From a virus, in IMG/VR virus record IMGVR_UViG_3300048091_000048, positions 1 through 21,432 of that record: DNA of 21,432 nt; one strand, written 5' to 3'. Shown here piece after piece: positions 9,259 to 15,045 of the stretch. Numbering within the stretch: position 1 is the first letter of the stretch; each line of letters starts with the position of its first letter. The notes under the pieces were generated by a model, which worked only from the letters and a program-made list of their open reading frames with translations, made no database searches and was not told the DNA's origin. A program made the position numbers and the translations under genes.

Positions 9259-9265
9259 CCCCTGT
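9238..9265 (+). terminator. Hairpin overlapping the end of the large terminase gene
   Basis: ACAGGGG (9238-9244) pairs perfectly with CCCCTGT (9259-9265), with a 14-nt loop that contains the stop codon; CTTCC follows. It closes the late transcription unit. The T-tract is weak, so it may be a pause or processing site rather than a full terminator. Confidence 0.5.
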
Positions 9266-9760
9266 CTTCCATTACTGGCACCTTTTCCAGCACCGGCCTG
9301 CATCAGCATACCCCTGCCATGCGTGCCGGTGCTGGCTCTATGTCGAGCTATGCGGGAAAGGGAGTCCTCGGGCTAGCAGCCGTGAGCCGTGGCTCGTTAT
9401 TTCGGACCCGGAGCTACCAAGGGCCAGCCAGAGGTCAGAACGGCTGTACGAGGCTCGCAGGGGCCTTACAATCGATCCTTAGATTTTGGAGCAAAAATCC
9501 GTTGGGGTTGCTATCGATGGGCCGGGGCCAGTATCCCCCTCGGGGTGCCCTCGAGCCTGCCCAGCGGGGCCTGCCGACCGGGCCACGGCCTGCATCGTTG
9601 GCACGCCGTTGGCACAAATCGACCAAAAGCCCAATGATTTCAACGATACGCGCAGGTTCGGGCAACCGCCGCGTAGCTGGCCAGTGCCGACACCATGCCT
9701 ACCGGGCAAGCCAAGGCCAGCAACCGGCCAGCATCGCCAGCCAGTCCGGCTGTCAGTCCG

Positions 9761-9789
9761 TTGTGGGGTATTTTATCGTTTCCTATCCT
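9761..9789 (+). promoter_or_regulatory. Weak candidate host-type promoter
   Basis: TTGTGG (9761-9766), a 17-bp AT-rich spacer and TATCCT (9784-9789) lie in the only AT-rich island of the genome-end region, upstream of the early genes. Matches to the sigma-70 consensus are 3/6 and 4/6. The early operon needs a host-read promoter, but this one is a guess. Confidence 0.2.
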
Positions 9790-10018
9790 GATCCTGTACC
9801 GGACCATTGCCAGCCAGTGCCGACCATCGCCAGCCAAGGCCAGCCGACGCACGCTACCTGCCAGCCCTGCCAGCCATCGCCAGCCAGTGCCGACCGATGC
9901 ACGCCATGCCAGCCGATGCACGCCACCTGCTAGCGCAATAAAGTTGCGGCGGGACATTTAGTGTCAGGATGACAGTAAGCGGCCAGGCATCAAGCCAGCC
10001 ATCGCCAGCCCTGCCAGC

Positions 10019-10102
10019 CTAAGCAAACATCACTAGCAGGTAGGCAACCGCCACCGCTGCGAACAGGCCATACCAAACGCCTTTTGCCGCTTCATTCGTC
10101 AT
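10019..10102 (-). CDS. Possible small leftward membrane protein (27 residues)
   Basis: On the minus strand an ATG at 10102 opens a 27-codon frame starting MTNEAAKGVWYGLF, followed by a strongly hydrophobic stretch (AAVAVAYLLVMFA) and TAG. Purine-rich AGGG and GGAAGAGG precede the start. A short charged N-terminus plus one membrane span is typical of small phage peptides. It would be the only leftward gene in the window and it sits inside the repeat region, so chance is a real alternative. Confidence 0.3.
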   Translation of the reverse strand: MTNEAAKGVWYGLFAAVAVAYLLVMFA

Positions 10103-10294
10103 CGCCCTAGCCTCTTCCTGTACCTAAGCCAGCCCAATGCCAGCGCGGCCAGCCTCTATATGCACGCGCTGCAAGCCATGCAAGCGGCGCATGCCAGATC
10201 TGCATTCTTCACGCTTGCGCAATCGTTACGGTATCGACGATAAGCAATCCAACGCTTACGCAATCGCAACCGACTAACATTTGGGATCGTTACC

Positions 10295-10984
10295 ATGACG
10301 TTCACTTCGCAGGCCGCCGCTAAGTCCACCGCTGGCGGGATCTCTTCTCGCAATAGCAAGATGCCCGGTTCTAGCTGGGCAATCTCGCCATCGCTTTGCA
10401 AGGCTGGCAGCAAGCTTGCCACCGTTGAGGGTTCGGTATGTCACAAGTGCTACGCCATGAAGTCAGAGGCAATGTACCCATCGGTTAAACAGGGATGGGC
10501 GGCAAACTACCTCAAGGCCAGCACCATGATTGCAAGCCAGCCCGACCGATGGGCGGTGGCCATGGCCTATCAGATCCGCCACCACGCAAAGAAGAGCGGC
10601 CAGCCATATCACCGTTGGTTTGATGCTGGCGATTTGCAGGACGTGGCCATGCTGGTTGCTATCGTCAAAGCTTGTGAGTTGACGCCTGAGATTAATCACT
10701 GGCTCCCTACTCGCGAAGCCAAGATTGTTGCTGACTGGCGCAAGGCTGGCGGTGTTGAGCCTGCAAACCTCGTTATCCGCATTAGCTCAACAATGGTTGG
10801 CGATGGTCCGCGCAATGCCAGCCATACCTCAACAGTGCATCGCAAAGGCCAAACGATTGAAGGCCATGCATGCCCATCGCAATCAGCACGCCACCGCGAT
10901 GCCAATGGTGGCAAGGCGTTCTGCCATGACTGCCGCGCCTGTTGGTCTCGCGAAGTCACCAATGTGTCTTATGGCCTGCACTAA
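10295..10984 (+). CDS. GP88-like cysteine-rich phage protein of unknown function
   Basis: 229-residue first gene of the early operon. It resembles the phage 'gene product 88' family (first described in mycobacteriophages): VCHKCYAMK with Cys49 and Cys52 (and Cys35 upstream), a central HRWFDAGDLQ (106-115), HWLPTRE (135-141), and a C-terminal cysteine cluster with Cys193, Cys210, Cys213 and Cys216. The cysteine spacing suggests a metal or Fe-S site, but no activity has been assigned to the family that I know of. The family call is from recalled motifs. GGGAT about 9 bp before the ATG may be the ribosome-binding site. Its place next to the genome end suggests expression straight after DNA entry. 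Confidence 0.7.
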   Translation: MTFTSQAAAKSTAGGISSRNSKMPGSSWAISPSLCKAGSKLATVEGSVCHKCYAMKSEAMYPSVKQGWAANYLKASTMIASQPDRWAVAMAYQIRHHAKKSGQPYHRWFDAGDLQDVAMLVAIVKACELTPEINHWLPTREAKIVADWRKAGGVEPANLVIRISSTMVGDGPRNASHTSTVHRKGQTIEGHACPSQSARHRDANGGKAFCHDCRACWSREVTNVSYGLH

Positions 10985-11010
10985 TCGTTACGCTTAGGGA
11001 AGATCTGCAA

Positions 11011-11121
11011 ATGTCAGCATTGTTCAATGTCTCCTATCGCAAGGTTGGTGGTCTCCGGTTCTTCAAACTTGGACGCCTGAACCTCTCCTTTTCCGTCTCC
11101 CGTTCCTACAAGCCACTGTGA
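11011..11121 (+). CDS. Small basic phage protein (36 residues)
   Basis: The frame starts MSALFNVSYRKVGG, continues LRFFKLGRLNLSFSVSRSY and ends before TGA at 11119-11121. The YRKVGGLRF...GRL.FSFSVSR pattern is one I recognise from very small proteins in early regions of other phages. AGGGA lies about 10 bp before the ATG. The sequence AGATCTGC precedes both this start and that of the next gene. The function is unknown; the basic and aromatic composition might suit nucleic-acid or membrane association. Confidence 0.65.
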   Translation: MSALFNVSYRKVGGLRFFKLGRLNLSFSVSRSYKPL

Positions 11122-11129
11122 GATCTGCC

Positions 11130-11783
11130 ATGATGCTACCTCAGACCGATAAGCCTATGCGTGTTCTCGTTGCTTGCGAGTTCAGCGGCACTGTTCGCAA
11201 TGCCTTCGCCGCCCGTGGCCATGATGCATGGTCCTGCGATCTACTGCCCAGTGATGACCGATCAAACAAACATATCATCGGTGATGCACGCGACCTGTTG
11301 AACGATGGCTGGGATCTTCTCATGGTCGCCCATCCGCCTTGCACTCGCTTGTGCAATAGCGGTGTGCGCTGGCTGAACGTGCCACCACCGGGCCGCACGC
11401 TCGAGGCTATGTGGTCAGAGCTAGACGAAGCGGCGGCGTTGTTCTCCGCGTTCTGGAACGCTCCTATCCCGCGTGTCTGTATCGAGAACCCGGTCATGCA
11501 CAAGCATGCCAAGGCACGCATCCAGAACTATGCCGACTTCACGCAATCCGTTCAGCCTTGGCAGTTTGGCCATGGTGAGTGCAAGCGCACCTGTTTCTGG
11601 CTGCGCAACCTCCCGCCATTGACGCCCACCGATGTTGTTGAGGGCCGCGAACAACGCATCCACATGCTGCCGCCCGGTCCTGAGCGATGGCGCGAACGCT
11701 CCCGCTTCTTCAAGGGCATTGCCGACGCCATGGCTGACCAATGGTCGGACCTGAACAACCTCCCTGAACTGATCGCCGCATAA
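11130..11783 (+). CDS. DNA cytosine-methyltransferase-like protein
   Basis: 217 residues from ATG 11130. An N-terminal AdoMet-binding-like motif (LVACEFSGTVRNAF, 13-26) is followed by AHPPCTRL with a Pro-Pro-Cys (Cys71) as in motif IV of C5-cytosine methyltransferases, and by CIENP (118-122), like the ENV/ENP of motif VI. It is much shorter than typical C5 methyltransferases and has no obvious large target-recognition domain. It belongs to a group of short phage proteins usually annotated as methyltransferase-like. Possible roles are protection from host restriction or another base-modifying reaction. ATG 11157 is an alternative start with a poor ribosome-binding site. Confidence 0.65.
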   Translation: MMLPQTDKPMRVLVACEFSGTVRNAFAARGHDAWSCDLLPSDDRSNKHIIGDARDLLNDGWDLLMVAHPPCTRLCNSGVRWLNVPPPGRTLEAMWSELDEAAALFSAFWNAPIPRVCIENPVMHKHAKARIQNYADFTQSVQPWQFGHGECKRTCFWLRNLPPLTPTDVVEGREQRIHMLPPGPERWRERSRFFKGIADAMADQWSDLNNLPELIAA

Positions 11784-11795
11784 GGAACGATGACC

Positions 11796-12059
11796 ATGAA
11801 CACCTACCAGATTTGGGTTGCTGGCCAGATGGCTGCGACCGTCTACACCAAAGACTTTGATAGCTCGTTCTCCGCGCGGCGATGGATGGCTGAACGCTAC
11901 GACCTGCACGTCACTGACATTGTGGCACGTCGCGTCTACAGCGGCGACTACAACCCGGTAGCTGTTGACCACGCTATCGCCGCGTCGAACCGCTCGGGCC
12001 GTCGCATTGGTTCTCGCGAGGCACGCGCAATCCACGCACTGTTGAAGGGGCACGACTAA
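11796..12059 (+). CDS. Hypothetical early phage protein
   Basis: 87 residues starting MNTYQIWVAGQMAATVYTK. AAGGA at 11782-11786 fits this ATG better than ATG 11790. The pattern of an ...FSARRWMAERYDLHVTDIVARRV segment is reminiscent of small proteins in other phage early regions, but I know no function. There are no membrane segments and the C-terminus is basic (RSGRRIGSREARAIHALLKGHD). The stop overlaps the next ATG (TAATG). Confidence 0.6.
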   Translation: MNTYQIWVAGQMAATVYTKDFDSSFSARRWMAERYDLHVTDIVARRVYSGDYNPVAVDHAIAASNRSGRRIGSREARAIHALLKGHD

Positions 12060-12289
12060 TGGCCCGCTTCACCAAAGCAATCGACATCTGGGCCGCTGAT
12101 GCATCGAAGCTACAGCCCGGCCAGTGGGTCTACGCTGGCCATGATGATGGCCCCGGCTCACCTACTCGAGGCCGGTTCTTCGGCGTCAAGCGCAGTGGCT
12201 CCATCGTGGTCGCGTGGCTGGGCAATGCCCGCTCTGATCGCAGTGTGGCTGGTTACTTCACCGCTCATCGCAAATACGCAAAGGCCTGA
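12059..12289 (+). CDS. Hypothetical early phage protein
   Basis: 76 residues, beta-rich, with the centre LQPGQWVYAGHDDGPGSPT and RGRFFGVKRSGSIVVAWLGNAR, a pattern that looks like a small beta-barrel. The start overlaps the previous stop and AAGGGG lies about 8 bp upstream, indicating coupled translation. Function unknown. Confidence 0.6.
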   Translation: MARFTKAIDIWAADASKLQPGQWVYAGHDDGPGSPTRGRFFGVKRSGSIVVAWLGNARSDRSVAGYFTAHRKYAKA

Positions 12290-12290
12290 C

Positions 12291-12494
12291 ATGCTTACCA
12301 ATGAAGAGATCCAGAAGCTTCTGCCAGATGGCAGCTTCGTCATCGCTCGCTTGCTCACCGCCGTGCTGGTCAAGCACAGCGTGGGTGACTTCCCCTTCGC
12401 GACCTATCGCGTGGGTGATGATGGTGCCTGCTCTCATGGTCGCGCCTTCGGCACCCATAACGCCGCCGTCGAAGATCTGATTGCGAGGGTGTGA
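12291..12494 (+). CDS. Hypothetical early phage protein
   Basis: 67 residues starting MLTNEEIQKLLPDGSF, beginning 2 bp after the previous stop; a longer in-frame start at 12099 would run through the upstream gene and is unlikely. It has a helical start, a short hydrophobic run (VIARLLTAVLV) and a C-terminal AVEDLIARV. Function unknown. It ends in an overlap with the next start (TGATG). Confidence 0.5.
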   Translation: MLTNEEIQKLLPDGSFVIARLLTAVLVKHSVGDFPFATYRVGDDGACSHGRAFGTHNAAVEDLIARV

Positions 12495-12688
12495 TGTTCG
12501 GCACCTATACCCGCCTTCGCCTGCACGTCTCAGCATCGGATATCCGCGTCGTTCGCGAAGCACGCCGCAAGCTCAACACCAAAGCGCAGCGAGACCCTAA
12601 AGCTCGCGATGCTCGCAAGGCCTTCTATCGCCAGATGTTGGCCTACCACCACCAAGCACAATCCCTGTTTTCAAACGCGAGGTTCTGA
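12494..12688 (+). CDS. Hypothetical small basic protein
   Basis: 64 residues from ATG 12494 (GAGG about 6 bp upstream). It is strongly basic and helical: LRLHVSASDIRVVREARRKL followed by RDPKARDARKAFYRQMLAYHH. The charge suggests nucleic-acid binding, which is inference. It is coupled to both neighbours by overlapping stop and start codons. Confidence 0.55.
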   Translation: MFGTYTRLRLHVSASDIRVVREARRKLNTKAQRDPKARDARKAFYRQMLAYHHQAQSLFSNARF

Positions 12689-12963
12689 TGTCCTACGATT
12701 ACGCCACATACCGCACCTACCAGCCCCGTGAACTAGCCTCGACCCATCACACCTACGCTGGCCACTACACGCTGACCCGCCTCAGTGATGGCTTCCGCGT
12801 CAAGCGTATCCGGTTCTTTCTCGACCGCCAGCACATGGAGGTGAAGCTGGCGCAGTACAACGCCCAGCAGCCGAAGGATTGGCACTACGAAGCGGCACCC
12901 ATGCCCGTCTACAGCATCGGCCAGGATGAGATCGATCGTGCGCTGCGCAGTGAGGCCGCGTGA
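12688..12963 (+). CDS. Hypothetical early phage protein
   Basis: 91 residues starting MSYDYATYRTYQPREL, rich in Tyr, His and Arg (RLSDGFRVKRIRFFLDRQ). No family is recognised. The start overlaps the previous stop and the stop overlaps the next ATG, so it belongs to the same translationally coupled operon. Confidence 0.55.
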   Translation: MSYDYATYRTYQPRELASTHHTYAGHYTLTRLSDGFRVKRIRFFLDRQHMEVKLAQYNAQQPKDWHYEAAPMPVYSIGQDEIDRALRSEAA

Positions 12964-13184
12964 TGGTCACCAAGGTTGATGGGTGGCTGAGCCGAACAGG
13001 CCGCGTGTTCGATAGCCACGCCGCTGCCTCTAAGGACGAGGAAGAAGCGGCCATGCGGAAAGAGCTGATGGCGTTCTATGGCAAGGCTCAATCGATGGGC
13101 TACGTCTACCCGCTTGAAATCACTGAGTACACGATGCAGCGGCGCGATGAGTTGCTCGCCATACTCGGCGGGAGGGATGCGTGA
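12963..13184 (+). CDS. Hypothetical early phage protein
   Basis: 73 residues starting MVTKVDGWLSRTGRVF, with an acidic helical middle (KDEEEAAMRKELMAFYGKA) and a helical end (MQRRDELLAILGGRDA). Function unknown. ATG 12963 overlaps the previous stop; a GTG 3 bp earlier is an alternative. It ends in GTGA with the next gene. Confidence 0.5.
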   Translation: MVTKVDGWLSRTGRVFDSHAAASKDEEEAAMRKELMAFYGKAQSMGYVYPLEITEYTMQRRDELLAILGGRDA

Positions 13185-13330
13185 CGCCGGTCCACTACTG
13201 CAAGCAACTCCGCGCCCTGTTGGTCCGCATTGGTCCGCTTGGCTTCGACCTGTACCGCAGCGGCCTGACGCTGTGGCTCTTCACCCGCAACAAACAACAC
13301 GCAATCGACTTCGGAAAGGTCGGACAATGA
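13181..13330 (+). CDS. Small hypothetical protein (49 residues)
   Basis: The GTG at 13181 has an excellent ribosome-binding site (GGGAGGG, 13170-13176) and overlaps the previous stop. The product starts MTPVHYCKQLRALLVRIGPL, has a mixed hydrophobic middle (LGFDLYRSGLTLWLFTR) and ends at TGA 13328-13330, overlapping the ligase ATG. This chain of overlaps is the main evidence that it is translated. Function unknown. Confidence 0.55.
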   Translation: MTPVHYCKQLRALLVRIGPLGFDLYRSGLTLWLFTRNKQHAIDFGKVGQ

Positions 13331-14013
13331 CTGACTACATCAAAGCCAAGGCATGGAACGGTAAGGCCCTCAAGGGCAACTGGTTCGTCACCACCAAGCG
13401 TGATGGTGTTCGCGCTATCTGGAACGGCACTGAGTGGCGCAGCCGCGCTGACAAGCCGCTCTACAATATCCCAGCATGGGACTACGACCTCGCGACCGAT
13501 GTTGAGGTGTTCGTCGGATCTTTCCGCGACACCATCCGCGCCACTCGCACCAAGCACCTGAAGGCGGACACGCCAGCCATCAAGCGTGAGCATCTGTTTG
13601 AACTGTCATGCATCGACGTTCGTAATGTCCGCGATGTGTGGACAGATCCCACCGCCGAGCAGATCAACGCTGAGCTGGCGCTGGCGCTCGATGAGGGGCA
13701 CGAGGGGCTGGTGCTACGTCAGGGTCTCAAGTGGCTTAAGGTGAAGCCCGAAGACACCACCGACTTGCTGATCACTGGCGCTGTCGAGGGTGAAGGCAAG
13801 CATGTCGGTCGCCTCGGCGCGATCATGACCAACCTGGGTGAGATCGGTACCGGCTTCTCTGATGACGAACGTGAAGAGCTGTGGCTCGACTTCAACACCG
13901 GCAAGCTGATCGGCCAGACTGTTGAGTGTAGCTACATGCACCTGACCGACGACGGCAAGATGAGGCACGCACGGTTCGAACGTATGCGCCCTGACAAGGT
14001 GGCTGACCGATGA
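13327..14013 (+). CDS. Compact ATP-dependent DNA ligase
   Basis: 228-residue nick-sealing ligase. Motif I is KRDGVR with the adenylated lysine at Lys24; motif III contains Glu60 (TDVEVFVG); motif IV is EGLVLR (126-131); motif V is LKVK (137-140). The C-terminal part, with RLGAIMTNLGE and HARFERMRPDK, fits the small OB-fold domain. T7 ligase has 359 residues, so this is close to the minimal catalytic core plus OB fold, like other small phage ligases. It would join Okazaki fragments and repair nicks. The ATG at 13327 is coupled to the preceding stop (ATGA) and has a purine-rich GGAAAGG upstream. In T7 the ligase gene follows the polymerase gene; here it lies before the integrase. Confidence 0.92.
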   Translation: MTDYIKAKAWNGKALKGNWFVTTKRDGVRAIWNGTEWRSRADKPLYNIPAWDYDLATDVEVFVGSFRDTIRATRTKHLKADTPAIKREHLFELSCIDVRNVRDVWTDPTAEQINAELALALDEGHEGLVLRQGLKWLKVKPEDTTDLLITGAVEGEGKHVGRLGAIMTNLGEIGTGFSDDEREELWLDFNTGKLIGQTVECSYMHLTDDGKMRHARFERMRPDKVADR

Positions 14014-14030
14014 GCGAGGGGAGCAAGACC

Positions 14031-14270
14031 ATGTCCACTCCTGTACCGCTCGACAACCCAACGAGCCGTTTAGAACGGGTCAAGATTGGCGCGCGAGAGA
14101 CCACAACATTCCTCGCCACGGTAGACGACCTCATCATCTACCCTACTACCAATGGAGGGGTAGTCGTGGAGTTCGTCGTTCACGGAGCGAACGGCAAGCC
14201 TCGCGAGAGCTACCGCATGACCGCCTGCCCTGAGGATGCCGACCGGCTAGCAACATTCAGAAACCGTTGA
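14031..14270 (+). CDS. Hypothetical early phage protein
   Basis: 79 residues starting MSTPVPLDNPTSRLERVK. GAGGGGAG at 14017-14024 favours ATG 14031; ATG 14010, overlapping the ligase stop, would add seven residues. It is beta-rich (TTFLATVDDLIIYPTTNGG, VVVEFVVHGANG). No function recognised. Last sizeable gene of the early operon. Confidence 0.55.
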   Translation: MSTPVPLDNPTSRLERVKIGARETTTFLATVDDLIIYPTTNGGVVVEFVVHGANGKPRESYRMTACPEDADRLATFRNR

Positions 14271-14274
14271 GCAA

Positions 14275-14343
14275 ATGAAAGATATCCACTGGTGTCTCGC
14301 CCTCTGTTTCATCGGTTCCTTTGGGATCGCCTGCCTCATCTAA
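14275..14343 (+). CDS. Possible 22-residue membrane peptide
   Basis: A short frame reading MKDIHWCLALCFIGSFGIAC then LI and TAA. A short charged start is followed by one membrane-length hydrophobic segment. It begins 4 bp after the previous stop. There is no clear ribosome-binding site, though translation could be coupled. Confidence 0.35.
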   Translation: MKDIHWCLALCFIGSFGIACLI

Positions 14344-14348
14344 ACCAG

Positions 14349-14368
14349 AGGTTTCGATAATGGAACCT
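14349..14368 (+). terminator. Candidate terminator at the end of the early operon
   Basis: AGGTTTC (14349-14355) pairs with GGAACCT (14362-14368) with one G-T wobble, a 6-nt loop and TTTACTCTT following. The stem is short, so termination would be partial. It lies between the early operon and the promoter and operator of the winged-helix gene. Confidence 0.35.
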
Positions 14369-14374
14369 TTACTC

Positions 14375-14414
14375 TTGACGTTTAGCTACACATACGTAAG
14401 AAATACGAATGTGT
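14375..14414 (+). promoter_or_regulatory. Promoter-like element with an 11-bp inverted repeat (candidate operator)
   Basis: TTGACG (14375-14380), a good -35 match, is followed by an inverted repeat: ACACATACGTA (14388-14398), a 5-bp centre, then TACGAATGTGT (14404-14414); 10 of 11 positions are complementary. A -10 would fall inside the repeat (TAAGAA at 14397-14402, 16-bp spacing, poor match). A palindrome over a core promoter, about 100 bp before a winged-helix gene, is the usual layout of an autoregulated repressor. This is the longest intergenic space in the early region apart from the genome end. Confidence 0.55.
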
Positions 14415-14515
14415 GGGGAACTTCAGATACCTTTCCAACTTAGCTTCCCACCATAGGCACTCAGAAATATGAGCATTAGGCTTCAACGGTTTTCAAAGCG
14501 CAGGAGATTTACATC

Positions 14516-14839
14516 ATGTCGGTACACAGCCTTACCCGGTCCCTCGAGCTGGTCGCCAAGGATCTCGGTGGGGAGATGCAAGTCAACACCATGCTGGTCT
14601 TCCTCTTCGTTGCAAAGCGGGGGAAATGCACCCAGAAGGATGTGGAACTCGACCTGAAGATCAGTAACGCCGCCGCCTCCCGCAACGTGAGCTACTGGAC
14701 TGACCGCCGGTATGATCGTCAGGAGGGTCTAGGCTTCATAGACCGCGTCGAGGGTGACCACGACCGCAGGTTCAAAGAGCTGACCCTCTCTCCGCGCGGC
14801 AAGGACTTCTACAAGAAACTATTGGCAGCAGCAGCATGA
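14516..14839 (+). CDS. MarR-like winged-helix DNA-binding protein (candidate repressor)
   Basis: 107 residues. The fold is read from the sequence: helices around LELVAKDLGGEMQVNTMLVFLFVAKR, a helix-turn-helix KCTQKDVELDLKISNAAASRN, then a wing and C-terminal helix (FIDRVEGDHDRRFKELTLSP, then RGKDFYKKLL), as in MarR-family regulators. GGAG 9 bp before the ATG supports the start. It sits between a palindromic promoter-like element and the integrase, which suggests a lysogeny regulator controlling itself and perhaps the integrase. The short length implies one winged-helix domain with little dimerisation surface. An activator or architectural role is the alternative. Confidence 0.7.
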   Translation: MSVHSLTRSLELVAKDLGGEMQVNTMLVFLFVAKRGKCTQKDVELDLKISNAAASRNVSYWTDRRYDRQEGLGFIDRVEGDHDRRFKELTLSPRGKDFYKKLLAAAA

Positions 14840-15045
14840 GCATCGTTCTCGCATTCGCTGGCGTCATCGCCCTCAAGTTCATCCTCGTGAGCCTGATCGG
14901 CAGCGGTGTGCGTCGTGTGACAACCTCTCAGGGAGACACCAATGGCAAGACCCCGGAACGACGGGTGGGAAGCGGACGGCGTGGATCGCCACGGCAAGCG
15001 GCGGCGCGTTATGTTCAAGACGGAGGAACGCGCAGTAGACTATGA
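14836..15045 (+). CDS. Possible small membrane protein overlapping the integrase start
   Basis: The ATG overlaps the stop of the winged-helix gene (ATGA). The 69-residue product has one hydrophobic N-terminal segment (MSIVLAFAGVIALKFILVSL) and a basic tail that overlaps the integrase gene by 104 bp in another frame. The coupled start and membrane span favour a real peptide; the low-complexity tail, probably dictated by the integrase sequence, and the lack of a ribosome-binding site argue against. Confidence 0.35.
   Translation: MSIVLAFAGVIALKFILVSLIGSGVRRVTTSQGDTNGKTPERRVGSGRRGSPRQAAARYVQDGGTRSRL

Larger units (their letters stand above)
9679..10196 (+). repeat. Strand-biased array of short GCCAGC-type repeats
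   Basis: About 25 GCCAG pentamers lie within some 520 bp, nearly all on the + strand and mostly extended to GCCAGCC. Longer units recur: the 17-bp GCCAGCCAGTGCCGACC is exact at 9809-9825 and 9879-9895, and CCGATGCACGCCA is exact at 9894-9906 and 9913-9925, with a diverged relative near 9844. Spacing is irregular and there is no uniform spacer, so this is not CRISPR. The placement resembles the arrays of short repeats bordering the terminal repeats in T7. Confidence 0.75.
9266..10294. other. Non-coding region between late and early genes (candidate genome end / terminal repeat region)
   Basis: About 1 kb without a convincing rightward gene; open frames here follow the repeats and have low-complexity products. 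It holds dense GCCAGC units (9679-10196), a small AT hairpin (GATTTT 9482-9487 with AAAATC 9494-9499), an AT-rich island with a promoter-like sequence (9761-9789), a short palindrome TGTCA-GGA-TGACA (9962-9974) and one possible small leftward gene (10019-10102). In T7-type phages the large terminase gene is followed by the right terminal repeat, and the left repeat precedes the early genes. This is where the two genome ends would join, so the direct terminal repeat probably lies here. Its borders cannot be seen in one copy. Confidence 0.6.

Noticed and set aside
9319-9933. Long open frames in the genome-end region (both strands)
   Set aside because: Products are low-complexity and follow the GCCAGC repeats; no ribosome-binding sites and no protein-like composition.
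9679-10196. CRISPR array
   Set aside because: Repeats are short, irregularly spaced and overlapping, with no constant repeat length or unique spacers.
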